Assembly: GCA_963678205.1 (NCBI GenBank) | Contig: OY782760.1 | Span: 372,001 to 436,000 of the forward strand | DNA: 64,000 nucleotides | Source: G963556115 sp963678205 | Lineage (GTDB): Bacteria > Planctomycetota > SZUA-567 | Reading direction: 5' to 3' | Part shown: positions 34,885-43,715 of the stretch, in pieces | Layout: each line of letters opens with the position of its first letter | How positions within the stretch are numbered: the first letter of the stretch is position 1 | Made by a program: the position numbers and the translations under genes | The notes under the pieces: generated by a model | Database searches by the model: none | Seen by the model: the letters and a program-made list of their open reading frames with translations, nothing else | What the model was told of the DNA's origin: nothing

Positions 34885-35802
34885 CTATTCTTTTTTGAGC
34901 ATGTTATTAACAAATATCATTATCAATATAGCAAACATTATAAAAGCAGTAAACATAATTTTTAATACTAATAAATAATCATAATATTCTTTATCTATAT
35001 CACGATATGATTCATACTGCCAAAACTGCCAGCCAAGCTGATCAACTGTTCTTACAATCATTTTAAATTTCTGGTTATTCATATCCTTCCAGATAAAATC
35101 AAATTTAGCTTTTTCCTTTTCACTATACTCTTTAAATTCTGGAAAAATTTTAAATATATTCTTACCAGTATTTATTATATCTTTTGACGCAAATATAGTT
35201 CCTTTTTCATCTGTTAAGAAATAGTCTTTATTGCTGCAAAGACTAGAAATAAAGTTTTTTATATCTCCAAGATCCATATCAATACATAATACCGCTACAA
35301 CCTTACCATTCCTGACAACCTCAACACCAGCAGGTATGACATAATTATTAGTTGTTACACTAAAATATGGTTTTCCGACAAAACTCTTTTTCTTATCTTC
35401 AAAAACATTGAGAAACCATCTTCTACCTTTATCTATTGCGTTGAAACCACGCAACAATCCTATATCGTTAATATAAGTCGTTCCATCTTCAACAGCCATA
35501 AACCCTTCAACAACATTTAACTGCATTTTTAAATTCTTCAAAGTATTTGCGACCCTTATTTCATCCCCCTTATTATTAATAGGTACTACAATTTCCTTGG
35601 CAGTTATTTGCAAAACATGAAATATAGATTTTAATTTTTCATTCAATGCTCTTACTTTTAAATTAGCACGCAGATTCAACAGTATATTTGAGTTATTATC
35701 AACAATAGAAGTTATGGCATGACTTCCAAATAAAGTAATTATTAGTGAAAGAAGTATAATAGTTAGCCCCAGTATTATACTAAGTTTAGTTCTGACTTTC
35801 AT
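34885..35802 (-). CDS. Stand-alone dCache sensor protein (receptor without output domain)
   Basis: A 305-residue membrane protein with an N-terminal helix (about 8-30), a periplasmic dCache-type sensor domain (about 40-265) and a second helix (about 280-300). It stops after NNMLKKE. It is closely similar along its whole length to the first 295 residues of the receptor in the next gene: shared blocks are NLKVRALNEKL, VEGFMAVEDGTTY, FVGKPYFSVTTNNYV and VAVLCIDMDLGDI. The HAMP and signalling domains are absent and a terminator follows, so the end is clean rather than a frameshift remnant. It may form heterodimers with the receptor or act as a decoy or sensor partner. The start at 35802 matches the paralogue; an extension to 35856 is less likely. 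Confidence 0.8.
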   Translation of the reverse strand: MKVRTKLSIILGLTIILLSLIITLFGSHAITSIVDNNSNILLNLRANLKVRALNEKLKSIFHVLQITAKEIVVPINNKGDEIRVANTLKNLKMQLNVVEGFMAVEDGTTYINDIGLLRGFNAIDKGRRWFLNVFEDKKKSFVGKPYFSVTTNNYVIPAGVEVVRNGKVVAVLCIDMDLGDIKNFISSLCSNKDYFLTDEKGTIFASKDIINTGKNIFKIFPEFKEYSEKEKAKFDFIWKDMNNQKFKMIVRTVDQLGWQFWQYESYRDIDKEYYDYLLVLKIMFTAFIMFAILIMIFVNNMLKKE

Positions 35803-36023
35803 CTTCGTATCTATCTCTTTCAAATTCTCAAGTATTGTACAATATACTACGTCCACCTAATCAATTCTAATTAAATAATGATATAATACCATGATAACGC
35901 CTATATACTTTTTTATATTACTTATTAAAACTTGGTAAAAAAATCACTGCGAACGCTCTGACAACATAATCACAATTAATTAATGCGAAGAGGGCTCCCA
36001 TATTAAACAAATTTGTAAATTGA

Positions 36024-38135
36024 CTAGTACTTTCCAAAATCATCATCATCTAACTTTATCTGGTCTTTTGGGTTTACTACTTGAGCTTTAGACACACTAC
36101 CTGCATCTCTCCATCTAGATGCAGACGGTGTTTTCTTCAAATTTACCGATTTTACTTTTTTAACATCTTTTTTATCCAAAACACGATTATCTGCTGAATC
36201 CTTAAGTTTAAAGTGCTGAACAAGTCCCTGTAAAGTAATTGCCTGTGCAGACATTTCTTCGCTTGCACTTGCAGTTTCTTCTGCATTTGCAGTATTACCC
36301 TGAGTTACTGAATCTATCTGCTCTAATCCAATTCCAATCTGCGATATACCTTCTGCCTGCTCATGGGAAGCAGCACTAATCTCTTCAATTGTATCAGTTG
36401 TTTTAATAACATTATCCGAAATCTTGCTCAGTGACTCAGCTGTCAATTTTGATACTTCCACACCTTCATTGACCTTACTATTACTATTATGAATAAGATC
36501 TGCAGTTTCTGCTGCAGCTTTTGCTGAACGCGCAGCAAGATTCCTTACTTCCTCAGCAACAACCGCAAACCCTTTACCATGAATCCCAGCTCTAGCTGCT
36601 TCAACAGCAGCATTTAAAGCAAGAAGATTTGTCTGAAATGCAATATCATCAATTGTCTTAATAACTTTTTGTGTTTTTTCAGCATTTTTACTTATTTCCG
36701 TCATAGCCTCAGTAAGTTCATTCATACGTTTCTGACCATCGGTCGCCGCACTTGCTGTTTCTTGTGCAATCTTACTAGCTGCAGCAGCATTTTCTGCATT
36801 TGCTTTTGTCTGTCCGCTCAATTCTGTTATTGATGCTGATATTTCTTCAATAGAAGCCGCCTGCGTTGTTGCACCATCAGACAATGAATTAGAACTGATG
36901 CTTATCTCACCAGCAGCAGTGGTCACCTGGTCAACAGATGTATTTACTTGCCCTAAAATCGAGTTTAAATCAGTTACCATTTGATTAAACGCAAGACCAA
37001 GATCATCCTTACCCGAAAGAACAGCCACATCCACTCTGAGATTACCTTTTGCAATCTCCTTGGCTGTTATCGCTTTTCCACGCAAGACGTTAATCATATG
37101 ATCGAATGATTTTGCCATAACACCAATTTCGTCTTTACGATGTGACCACTGGACACCCTCCTTCAAATCAGTATCACCAGTTTCTGCAAATCTAGACAAC
37201 ACTTTTGAAGTCGCAATTATTGGTTTAGCAATATAACTTGCGACAAAATATACTATAATTAAAGAGACAGCCAAGAAAAGTATAAAGAAAATTATTGACT
37301 TATATAAATAGTCATTTGAAACCTTATTAATTTCCTCATACGATTGATACTGCCAGAAATGCCAATCAAGCATCTCTAGAGATTTACCCTCTATTTTATA
37401 TTTCTGGTCGCCCATTTTTTTCCATATGAAATCGAAGTTAAATTCTGACTTATCATTATATTCTTTAAAACTTGGAAAGACTTCAAAAAGATTTTTACCT
37501 ACTTCCTCTGGATCTTTTGAAGCAAATATTACTCCATCCTCATTAGTAAGAAAGAAATCCTTATTGCTCGATATGTTTGTAATAAAATTCGTGATATCAC
37601 CGAGTTCCAAATCTATACATAATACTGCAACCGCTTGATTATCTCTAACGACTTCTACCCCAGTCGGCACTACATACTTATTTGTTGTAACACTCAAATA
37701 TGGCTTTCCAATAAAATATTTCTTCTTGTATTCAAAAATACTGCGATACCATCCCCTGCCTTTTTCTTTTGCATTAAAATCCTTTAACACACCTACACCA
37801 CTTGCATACGTAGTTCCATTTTCAAGCCCCATAAACCCTTCAACAGCACCTAAATTATTCTTAATATTCTCTAATGTCTGAACAGCACTATCTACATTTA
37901 ATTTGTTCATTCCTGTAACCTGAATTTCATCTGCTGCCATCTGCAATGTACTGAATATAGTTCCCAACTTCTGCTCCAGTGCTTTTACTTTCAGATTTAC
38001 ACGCACCTCAAGCAATTGCTTAGAATCCCTTGCTGCTAAAGAATCAACACTATATAAACCATATAATGTAGTTACGCCCAATATTATTGCTAAAATAAGT
38101 CCAAAAATTATTCCAAGCTTTGTTTTAAGTTTCAT
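36024..38135 (-). CDS. Methyl-accepting chemotaxis protein with dCache sensor
   Basis: A 703-residue chemoreceptor. It has a membrane helix (about 6-28), a periplasmic dCache domain (35-270), a second helix (280-302), HAMP (303-360) and a further linker, then a cytoplasmic methylation and signalling domain (about 400-650). The hairpin tip contains VAEEVRNLAARSAKAAAETADLI. Methylation-type helices rich in A/S/E and Q flank it (EETASASEEMSAQA). The C-terminal 55 residues are basic then acidic and lack the NWETF-like CheR pentapeptide. The ATG at 38135 has AGGTGA upstream. It lies downstream of flagellin in the same direction, and its likely modifying enzyme is CheR (13938). The ligand is unknown. 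Confidence 0.93.
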   Translation of the reverse strand: MKLKTKLGIIFGLILAIILGVTTLYGLYSVDSLAARDSKQLLEVRVNLKVKALEQKLGTIFSTLQMAADEIQVTGMNKLNVDSAVQTLENIKNNLGAVEGFMGLENGTTYASGVGVLKDFNAKEKGRGWYRSIFEYKKKYFIGKPYLSVTTNKYVVPTGVEVVRDNQAVAVLCIDLELGDITNFITNISSNKDFFLTNEDGVIFASKDPEEVGKNLFEVFPSFKEYNDKSEFNFDFIWKKMGDQKYKIEGKSLEMLDWHFWQYQSYEEINKVSNDYLYKSIIFFILFLAVSLIIVYFVASYIAKPIIATSKVLSRFAETGDTDLKEGVQWSHRKDEIGVMAKSFDHMINVLRGKAITAKEIAKGNLRVDVAVLSGKDDLGLAFNQMVTDLNSILGQVNTSVDQVTTAAGEISISSNSLSDGATTQAASIEEISASITELSGQTKANAENAAAASKIAQETASAATDGQKRMNELTEAMTEISKNAEKTQKVIKTIDDIAFQTNLLALNAAVEAARAGIHGKGFAVVAEEVRNLAARSAKAAAETADLIHNSNSKVNEGVEVSKLTAESLSKISDNVIKTTDTIEEISAASHEQAEGISQIGIGLEQIDSVTQGNTANAEETASASEEMSAQAITLQGLVQHFKLKDSADNRVLDKKDVKKVKSVNLKKTPSASRWRDAGSVSKAQVVNPKDQIKLDDDDFGKY

Positions 38136-38305
38136 TTTGATCACCTAACTTATCTTGTATGTTTAGTACATTTCTTAATACCACAACTCCCCAAAAAGCT
38201 ACCATTATATACTATTTTTATGATTATCAAGACCTACCACTCCTTCAATATACTTCAAAGTTATTTTTTTGTCCACAATATATATGTATTATTTATACAT
38301 AATAA

Positions 38306-38332
38306 AATTCGGAGACATTACATCCCCGAATT
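38306..38332 (-). terminator. Terminator-like hairpin after flagellin
   Basis: A 10-bp stem (38306-38315 with 38323-38332, one G-U pair, 7-base loop) lies 30 bases after the flagellin stop codon and is followed by a T-rich minus-strand tail. Confidence 0.7.
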
Positions 38333-38362
38333 AATTAAAGAAAAAGTTTAAATTGTATATAG

Positions 38363-39886
38363 TTAAGGAAGAAGAGACAACTTCAAAGCATTCATCTCAT
38401 TAACCTGCTGAATACCCAAAATCCCTGCTTTTTCCAAAATTTGAGCCGAAGTCATTTCTGTTACACTTTTTGCAAGATCAGCATCTGTAATAGCACTATT
38501 AGCAGCAGTCACATTTTCCATTGCAACTTCAAGATTATTGGCTGTAGCAGTTAGGGCATTGCTCTGATACGCACCGATATCTGCCCTCATTGTTGCAACA
38601 TCATTAATAGCCTGAGCAACTACCTGCTGGGCAATATCAGGATTATTTCCTATAGATGCACTACCACCAGAAAATAGGTCATTCAAAGAATATTCTTTAC
38701 CATCAACTGTTACTCTGCCCAAATTTGCCAAACTGGCGTCAGGTAGATTAACCCTGTCTCTGTCACTTCCTTGAGCACCTTCACCAAGCTGAAGCTGTAC
38801 TCCGCCACCCGCATTCTCAAGCACAATACGTCTTGAACTATTTGCATCAGTTAAGACATCTTGATTATAACCACCTTGAGCAACTCCTGTTTCCACAGAT
38901 CCTTCTTCAGCAGAATTGAACTGTAAAGTTCCTGAAATACTATCAGTATCTACTTCAACAGCCAGTCCATCACCAGTAAATTCCTGACCATCTACTGTTA
39001 CTATCAAATCTTGACCTGTATCAGTCACTGTAGCGCTTGCAGCAGCAAACGCATCACCTGTAGTCTGCTCTACAGTAACACTCTGATTACTTCCATACTC
39101 TTCCGAAGCAAGTCTAACCTCAGATGAACCATCTACCGCATAAGCTTCAACCCCTGTTTCATCAGTACGGGCATTAATAGTGCTAACCATATCATCAATA
39201 CTTGTACCAGCAGCAAAACTAAAGTCCAAAGCTCCATTTGCTCCGGTTATTGTAAATGCTTGATCAGCTGCAAGTGTAGTACTACCACCGCCAAAACTTG
39301 TTTGAATGCTTGCTTTCTCAGCTTGATCAGCAACATCCCCACTATAGCTCACAGCGACACTACTCTGTCCACTAGTTTCAGTATATAGTTCAATATCAGA
39401 CGCTTGAAGATTCAATATATTGGCAGGATCCCCTGAACCAATAGCAATTGTATCAGGTGGTAAAGACTGAGTGCCATTCAGCAATCCTTTACTGCCATAA
39501 TTAGTTGTACTTGAGATATGATTAATTGAAGACAGAAGCCCGTTCATCTGCGACTGAAGAGCACCTATCTGACTATCACCGCTAACACCTGTATTACCTG
39601 CAGCAACGGTCAAATTTTTCATCTTAGACAAAGCAGATGAAATGCCACCAAGCCCACCTTCGGCAATCGAGAACATATTGTATGCCTCTTGGGTATTCTG
39701 ATAAGCTCTGGCCATACCTGTAAGCTGACTATACATTTTTGATGAAATTACAAGCCCAGCAGGATCATCCTTGGCGCTATTGATTTTTATCCCAGAGGAG
39801 ATATCATTCATCGCCTTACTAGATTTTTGACGTGAGCTATTGAGGTTGTTAATAATACCGCCGGCAGTACCAATACCATTTATCAT
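38363..39886 (-). CDS. fliC: Flagellin
   Basis: A 507-residue filament protein. The conserved N-terminal coiled domain (1-140) has the classic SSGIKINSAKDDPAGLVISSKM block, with AYQNTQEAYNMFSIAEGGL after it. The C-terminal domain (about 420-507) has ADIGAYQSNALTATANNLEVAMENVTAANSAITDADLAKS and ends NALKLSLLP. The middle is a surface-exposed variable region with a flagellin-IN-type motif around residues 190-260 (AFTITGANGALDFSFAAGTSI). The start MINGIGTAGGII differs slightly from the usual MxxxINxN form. A GGAGGG ribosome site lies 8 bases upstream. It has an unusual upstream region: a consensus-like sigma-70 promoter, a leader of about 165 bases and several palindromes. Confidence 0.95.
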   Translation of the reverse strand: MINGIGTAGGIINNLNSSRQKSSKAMNDISSGIKINSAKDDPAGLVISSKMYSQLTGMARAYQNTQEAYNMFSIAEGGLGGISSALSKMKNLTVAAGNTGVSGDSQIGALQSQMNGLLSSINHISSTTNYGSKGLLNGTQSLPPDTIAIGSGDPANILNLQASDIELYTETSGQSSVAVSYSGDVADQAEKASIQTSFGGGSTTLAADQAFTITGANGALDFSFAAGTSIDDMVSTINARTDETGVEAYAVDGSSEVRLASEEYGSNQSVTVEQTTGDAFAAASATVTDTGQDLIVTVDGQEFTGDGLAVEVDTDSISGTLQFNSAEEGSVETGVAQGGYNQDVLTDANSSRRIVLENAGGGVQLQLGEGAQGSDRDRVNLPDASLANLGRVTVDGKEYSLNDLFSGGSASIGNNPDIAQQVVAQAINDVATMRADIGAYQSNALTATANNLEVAMENVTAANSAITDADLAKSVTEMTSAQILEKAGILGIQQVNEMNALKLSLLP

Positions 39887-39907
39887 GATATAACCCTCCG
39901 TAGTTTT

Positions 39908-39931
39908 TATAGATCTATCCTTAGATCTATA
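39908..39931 (-). promoter_or_regulatory. Leader hairpin just upstream of the flagellin ribosome site
   Basis: A perfect 10-bp stem (39908-39917 with 39922-39931) with a 4-base loop lies in the flagellin 5' leader, about 10 bases upstream of the GGAGGG site. It could affect translation or mRNA stability. Confidence 0.6.
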
Positions 39932-39938
39932 TAATTAA

Positions 39939-39954
39939 AAGTTTATATAAACTC
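39939..39954. promoter_or_regulatory. Palindrome in the flagellin leader (half-site AAGTTTAT)
   Basis: The 14-base core AGTTTATATAAACT (39940-39953) is a perfect palindrome. Its half-site AAGTTTAT also makes up the larger palindrome at 40131-40148. Confidence 0.5.
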
Positions 39955-40057
39955 TTTCAATATTATAAGTAGCTACAATCCCCCAATTGCTTAAACCGCT
40001 AACTATATCAATACTGAAAAGGCAAAAGTCACAATTTATACATTTCTACCTATTTGA

Positions 40058-40086
40058 AGTATATCACATAATTTTACACTTGTCAA
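40058..40086 (-). promoter_or_regulatory. Strong sigma-70-type promoter of flagellin
   Basis: On the minus strand a perfect TTGACA (-35, 40081-40086) and TATACT (-10, 40058-40063) are exactly 17 bases apart. No sigma-28-type element was recognised near the gene. The start of transcription should fall near 40050, giving a leader of about 165 bases. Confidence 0.75.
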
Positions 40087-40130
40087 CTATTTCTTTAACC
40101 TTTCGCTAGAAATTGATAGTGACCTACAAT

Positions 40131-40148
40131 AAGTTTATGCATAAACTT
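40131..40148. promoter_or_regulatory. 18-bp perfect palindrome upstream of the flagellin promoter
   Basis: AAGTTTATGCATAAACTT is a perfect palindrome 45 bases upstream of the -35 element. With the related site in the leader it brackets the promoter, an arrangement typical of repressor or activator pairs. Confidence 0.55.
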
Positions 40149-40262
40149 GATTAAAAATTACACACAAATATTTAATATCAAATTATAATGATGGCACGCA
40201 TAAACACTTAAATATTGTGTATTTAGCGTAAGCTCAAATAAATTCATACTAATAAGTAATAT

Positions 40263-40300
40263 AAAAAAACTTGAGACAACCAATAAAGATCATCCCAAGT
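40263..40300 (-). terminator. Intrinsic terminator after the Gfo/Idh/MocA gene
   Basis: An 8-bp stem (40269-40276 with 40293-40300, one G-U pair) is followed on the minus strand by T7. It separates the oxidoreductase gene from the flagellin promoter region. Confidence 0.7.
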
Positions 40301-40348
40301 ATAATAACACATTAAGCACCACACATGGTAAAGCAAGCTAACAACTTA

Positions 40349-41365
40349 TTACTCAAATGGATACTTCAATCCCCATTGACCTCTAAGTATATCCATTGTC
40401 TCAGCCAGCTCTACTGTCTCATCTAACGGCATAATCTCAGATTCTTTCTTACCTTCTAAAATCATATTAGCAACAGCTTCAGCTTCACAATTATAACCAT
40501 TGGATTCATATGGTAAGTCAATGATTTCTTCAACGCCATAATTAGTTGCTCCAGGTTCTGCTTCAGGATCAAGCCTATACAGACTCAAGTGTTCACCGCA
40601 CCACCATGGAGCTTCGATTTTTATAGAACCCTTTGAACCATAAATCCAGGCATTATGACTGGTCTGAGTATCAACTGCGCCAGAAATCATTGACATAGCG
40701 CCATCTTCATAGTCAAGCAAAGCAGTAAACTGCTCATCAACTCCTGTACGACCTAAATAAGCAGAACTCTGAATCCTACTTGGCTTACCTAGCACCATAG
40801 AGCAGAATGCCAGTGGATAAATTCCAACATCAAGAAGAGCACCTCCTGCAAGTTCAGGATCAAGCAACCTTGAAGTAGGTTCAATTCCATCAATTTTCAA
40901 ACCAAAATCAGCACTAATCATGCGCACATCACCTATAATGCCACTAGTCAAAATTTCACGTACTCTGCAAATTGCAGGCAAAAACCTTGTCCACATTGCT
41001 TCCATGAGAAAAACATTGCTCTTCCTTGCTGCTTCAACCAATGCTTTTGTACCTTTGGCATTGACAGTCATTGGCTTTTCACAGAGTACAGGCTTCCCAG
41101 AATTCAAACAGGTTAATGCAGAATTTAAATGAAAAGGATGAGGATTTGAAATATAAACAATATCCACATCAGGATCATTAGCAATTGCCTTCTCAGAATC
41201 ATATGCCTTAATCCCCCCAAACTTAGTTATAAACCTTTCTGCTTTTGCAATCTTTCTAGAACACACAGCATATAATTCTCCATTATTACTAGCGTTTATC
41301 CCAGTTGCAAATTTTTCAGAAATACCTCCAGGTGCAATAATACCCCATTTTATCTTTTTTGACAT
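40349..41365 (-). CDS. Gfo/Idh/MocA family oxidoreductase
   Basis: A 338-residue NAD(P)-dependent dehydrogenase. The N-terminal Rossmann fold starts IKWGIIAPGGISEKFATGI and continues with AVCSRKIAKAERF and DIVYISNPHPFHLNSALTCLNSGKPVLCEKPMTVN, where the EKP lysine is catalytic. The C-terminal sheet domain shows ISADFGLK, GGALLDVGIYPLAFC and YGSKGSIKIEAPWW. The GALLDVGIYP form resembles the trans-1,2-dihydrobenzenediol dehydrogenase / glucose-fructose-oxidoreductase-like branch; the substrate is unknown, probably a sugar derivative. The ATG at 41365 has GGAGG 9 bases upstream. It lies between flagellin and the duplicated-domain gene; a role in glycan synthesis for flagellin would be speculation. 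Confidence 0.9.
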   Translation of the reverse strand: MSKKIKWGIIAPGGISEKFATGINASNNGELYAVCSRKIAKAERFITKFGGIKAYDSEKAIANDPDVDIVYISNPHPFHLNSALTCLNSGKPVLCEKPMTVNAKGTKALVEAARKSNVFLMEAMWTRFLPAICRVREILTSGIIGDVRMISADFGLKIDGIEPTSRLLDPELAGGALLDVGIYPLAFCSMVLGKPSRIQSSAYLGRTGVDEQFTALLDYEDGAMSMISGAVDTQTSHNAWIYGSKGSIKIEAPWWCGEHLSLYRLDPEAEPGATNYGVEEIIDLPYESNGYNCEAEAVANMILEGKKESEIMPLDETVELAETMDILRGQWGLKYPFE

Positions 41366-41468
41366 GATCATTCCTCCCTATAATAAGAAATTGAACCCCA
41401 AAAACGGGGTTCAATTATATCTAAATTTATATTATTATAACATGATTATGAGATTAAAACAGCAAAAA

Positions 41469-43376
41469 TTATGCTGCCGCTGTCTTTTTACTATCTTCTG
41501 CATATTTTGCTAAAGCACTTTCGTAACTCATTACACCAGTAGCTTCTATAAAATTATTTACATATTTTTTTATCTCTGCAGTATAAAGCTCTATAGTCTC
41601 TATAGGCTCATTATTCGAAATAGCAGCATCTATTCTGTTGTTATAATACTCAATATTGCTAAGTGCTTCATTCAATCCGCCCCGTTCATTTGAGATTTTA
41701 TTCTTAAAATCCTCTTCATAGCTACTTGGAATACTTCCATTATTTTCAAGAAATGTATTTTTAAAAGTATTATTAACAAACTCAAGGTATTTCTGAGCTG
41801 CATCGGTATCATTTAATAAGCTTATAGCCTTATTAAAATATGGTAAGGCAGAATCAAAACCATCTTTTACTTTATCAATTTCATAACCTGTATTTTTCAG
41901 ACTTTCCATAGAACTTCTAAAATCTTTTAAAGCTTGATATAATTTGCTCTGAGCAGAGGAATCAAGAGGTATACCATTTGAATTCTCTTTTATTATCTTA
42001 TATACATCACCAAGAAAGCCTTCATCCGGTCCCACTTCTGAGTCATTTTGATCTGTAGGTATCTCTTCAAGCTTACTATTAATAAAATCAGTGGAGCCTT
42101 TAGGACCGTATTGACCAAAAAAACTCTTTACAAGATCATTCATTTTGGCAACTTTAGCGTCCCAAATTGGATCCTCCTCAGTACTCCCAGATGTTATAGG
42201 ATGTTCTTCATTATATTTATCCATGTCTGCTTTATGAGCAGTCATTTCGGCCAAATAATAATCTATATTCCCTCTTAAATCACGCAATTCATTATTGATC
42301 TGGGAATTTCCAGAATCTATAATACTATAATTATCATTCGTAAAAGCTGCATCAAAAATTACATTTACAGATTTAAAGATATTAACGGCTGTATTAGGTT
42401 CTTCTAACAGATTTGACAACTCAGAAATATATGGCATAATCTGATCAAAATAATCTTTTTTATCAGCAACTGTTTTTAATTTCCCAACTTTATTATTAAA
42501 GTCCATAACAAGATCTTTGAAATCAGTCTCAGCCGCTGAACCATATTTAATTGTCTCTTTATTATCCAAAATAAGTTTAAACAGCGCTTTAGTGATATCA
42601 TCGTCTTCTATATGATATTTCGGATCAATAGTTGTTCCTGCCCCACTACCTCCATCGGTTGAGCCTGAACTGCCAGAAGAACCACTACTACCATCGGTTG
42701 AACCAGAGCTGCCTGAAGAACCAGATCCATCAATACTCGAACCATCAGGTAACTTTACTATTTTGTTAAATCCAGTATTATTAAAATTCTCGAATCCAGG
42801 TAGAGAAGATATTGCATTTTCTTCTGTCCAATTAGCAGGAACTGTATTACCTGTAGTATCAGAATATTCAGAAGATATTACAATTTCCTGATGTACCATA
42901 TCAACAACCATGCCTGATGAAAGTTGATATCGTCCAAGATTTTTCTCGCCATAGTAGTCCTGCTGATCATAATGCGAAAACGATGACACCTTTGCAAAAA
43001 CCTTTGACATTTCATCAATTTCACTATCTGTAACAATAGCCGAAGTAAACCCAGACTCCTTCATTATATTATATTCTGTTTTTATAGCGTTCTTTACATT
43101 TTCAATATCATCAAAGTATTTATCTGCTCTTGGGTCTCCCGAATCATTAATATACTTACTACTATCTATTGAAAATGCTACCGATTCGCCTGATTTGGTA
43201 TAAATATTCAGAGCGATCAAACTTTTTGCGCTTTTTATACTATTTGAGCTATCGTCTCCATCCTGTAGCGACTTTGTAAATGCATCTAGAAAAACAGCTC
43301 CGGAAGCATCACCAATCTTAGAAGAACTAGTATAATAAGTCTGCCTGTTTTCGCCATCTACTGTATTAGTAATCAT
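41469..43376 (-). CDS. Unrecognised protein with two copies of a helical domain joined to an N-terminal region by a Gly/Ser linker
   Basis: A 635-residue protein with no signal peptide or membrane segment. Residues 1-210 form a polar N-terminal domain starting with a flagellar-protein-like disordered stretch; a low-complexity linker of G, S, T and D (212-247) follows. Residues 258-436 and 452-621 are two related helical domains. Both show an initial helix (FKLILDNKETI / YKIIKENSNGI), KDLVMDFNNK / ALKDFRSSME, YFDQIMPYISELSNLL / GFDSALPYFNKAISLL, then a segment with AFTND / TFLEN and a helix (NIDYYLAEM / NIEYYNNRI). The family is unknown to me. Absence of a Sec signal, polar composition and location near flagellin suggest export by the flagellar system or a cytoplasmic motility role; both are inference. 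AAGGGG precedes the ATG. Confidence 0.7.
   Translation of the reverse strand: MITNTVDGENRQTYYTSSSKIGDASGAVFLDAFTKSLQDGDDSSNSIKSAKSLIALNIYTKSGESVAFSIDSSKYINDSGDPRADKYFDDIENVKNAIKTEYNIMKESGFTSAIVTDSEIDEMSKVFAKVSSFSHYDQQDYYGEKNLGRYQLSSGMVVDMVHQEIVISSEYSDTTGNTVPANWTEENAISSLPGFENFNNTGFNKIVKLPDGSSIDGSGSSGSSGSTDGSSGSSGSSGSTDGGSGAGTTIDPKYHIEDDDITKALFKLILDNKETIKYGSAAETDFKDLVMDFNNKVGKLKTVADKKDYFDQIMPYISELSNLLEEPNTAVNIFKSVNVIFDAAFTNDNYSIIDSGNSQINNELRDLRGNIDYYLAEMTAHKADMDKYNEEHPITSGSTEEDPIWDAKVAKMNDLVKSFFGQYGPKGSTDFINSKLEEIPTDQNDSEVGPDEGFLGDVYKIIKENSNGIPLDSSAQSKLYQALKDFRSSMESLKNTGYEIDKVKDGFDSALPYFNKAISLLNDTDAAQKYLEFVNNTFKNTFLENNGSIPSSYEEDFKNKISNERGGLNEALSNIEYYNNRIDAAISNNEPIETIELYTAEIKKYVNNFIEATGVMSYESALAKYAEDSKKTAAA
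42636..42743 (-). repeat. Coding minisatellite-like repeat for the Gly/Ser linker
   Basis: The DNA coding residues 212-247 consists of near-copies of a roughly 33-base unit encoding GSSGSSGSTDG. Such tracts can vary in copy number between strains and would change linker length without a frame change. Confidence 0.6.
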
Positions 43377-43441
43377 AGTATCCCCTTATTTACAAATATA
43401 ATACTCACGATATTAAGGCAATTTCCATTCCATTTAGTAAT

Positions 43442-43478
43442 AAAAAAAAGCCGCCACTCCAAATATAGAGAGCCGCTA
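43442..43478 (-). terminator. Imperfect hairpin with T8, possible terminator
   Basis: A GC-rich imperfect stem (43450-43478) is followed on the minus strand by T8. It lies between the hybrid-kinase operon end and the duplicated-domain gene. Confidence 0.35.
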
Positions 43479-43649
43479 AAGATTTAAATAACAAATAACC
43501 CACTACTACATATCAAACTTTATAGAACTTATTATAAAATCGGCACTTATAAAATATCTCATATTAAAACACTTCTCACAATATTAAATATTTATAATTT
43601 AATTTATTAAAAAAGCCCTCCTTTTATATATACAAAATTATATAAATTG

Positions 43650-43672
43650 AAAAAAACTCTCACTTCGGAGAA
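43650..43672 (-). terminator. Small hairpin with T7 after the hybrid kinase operon
   Basis: A 5-bp stem with a 6-base loop (43657-43672) is followed on the minus strand by T7 (43650-43656), 44 bases after the stop codon of the REC-kinase-REC gene. Together with 43442-43478 it probably ends the ligA-kinase transcript. Confidence 0.4.
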
Positions 43673-43715
43673 AATTTCCGGCAAATCCTTCAGATTCATT
43701 AAAATTAAGCTTAAG

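Noticed and set aside
39887..40130. Sigma-28 flagellin promoter
   Set aside because: No TAAA with GCCGATAA-like pair was found, while a strong sigma-70-type promoter is present.
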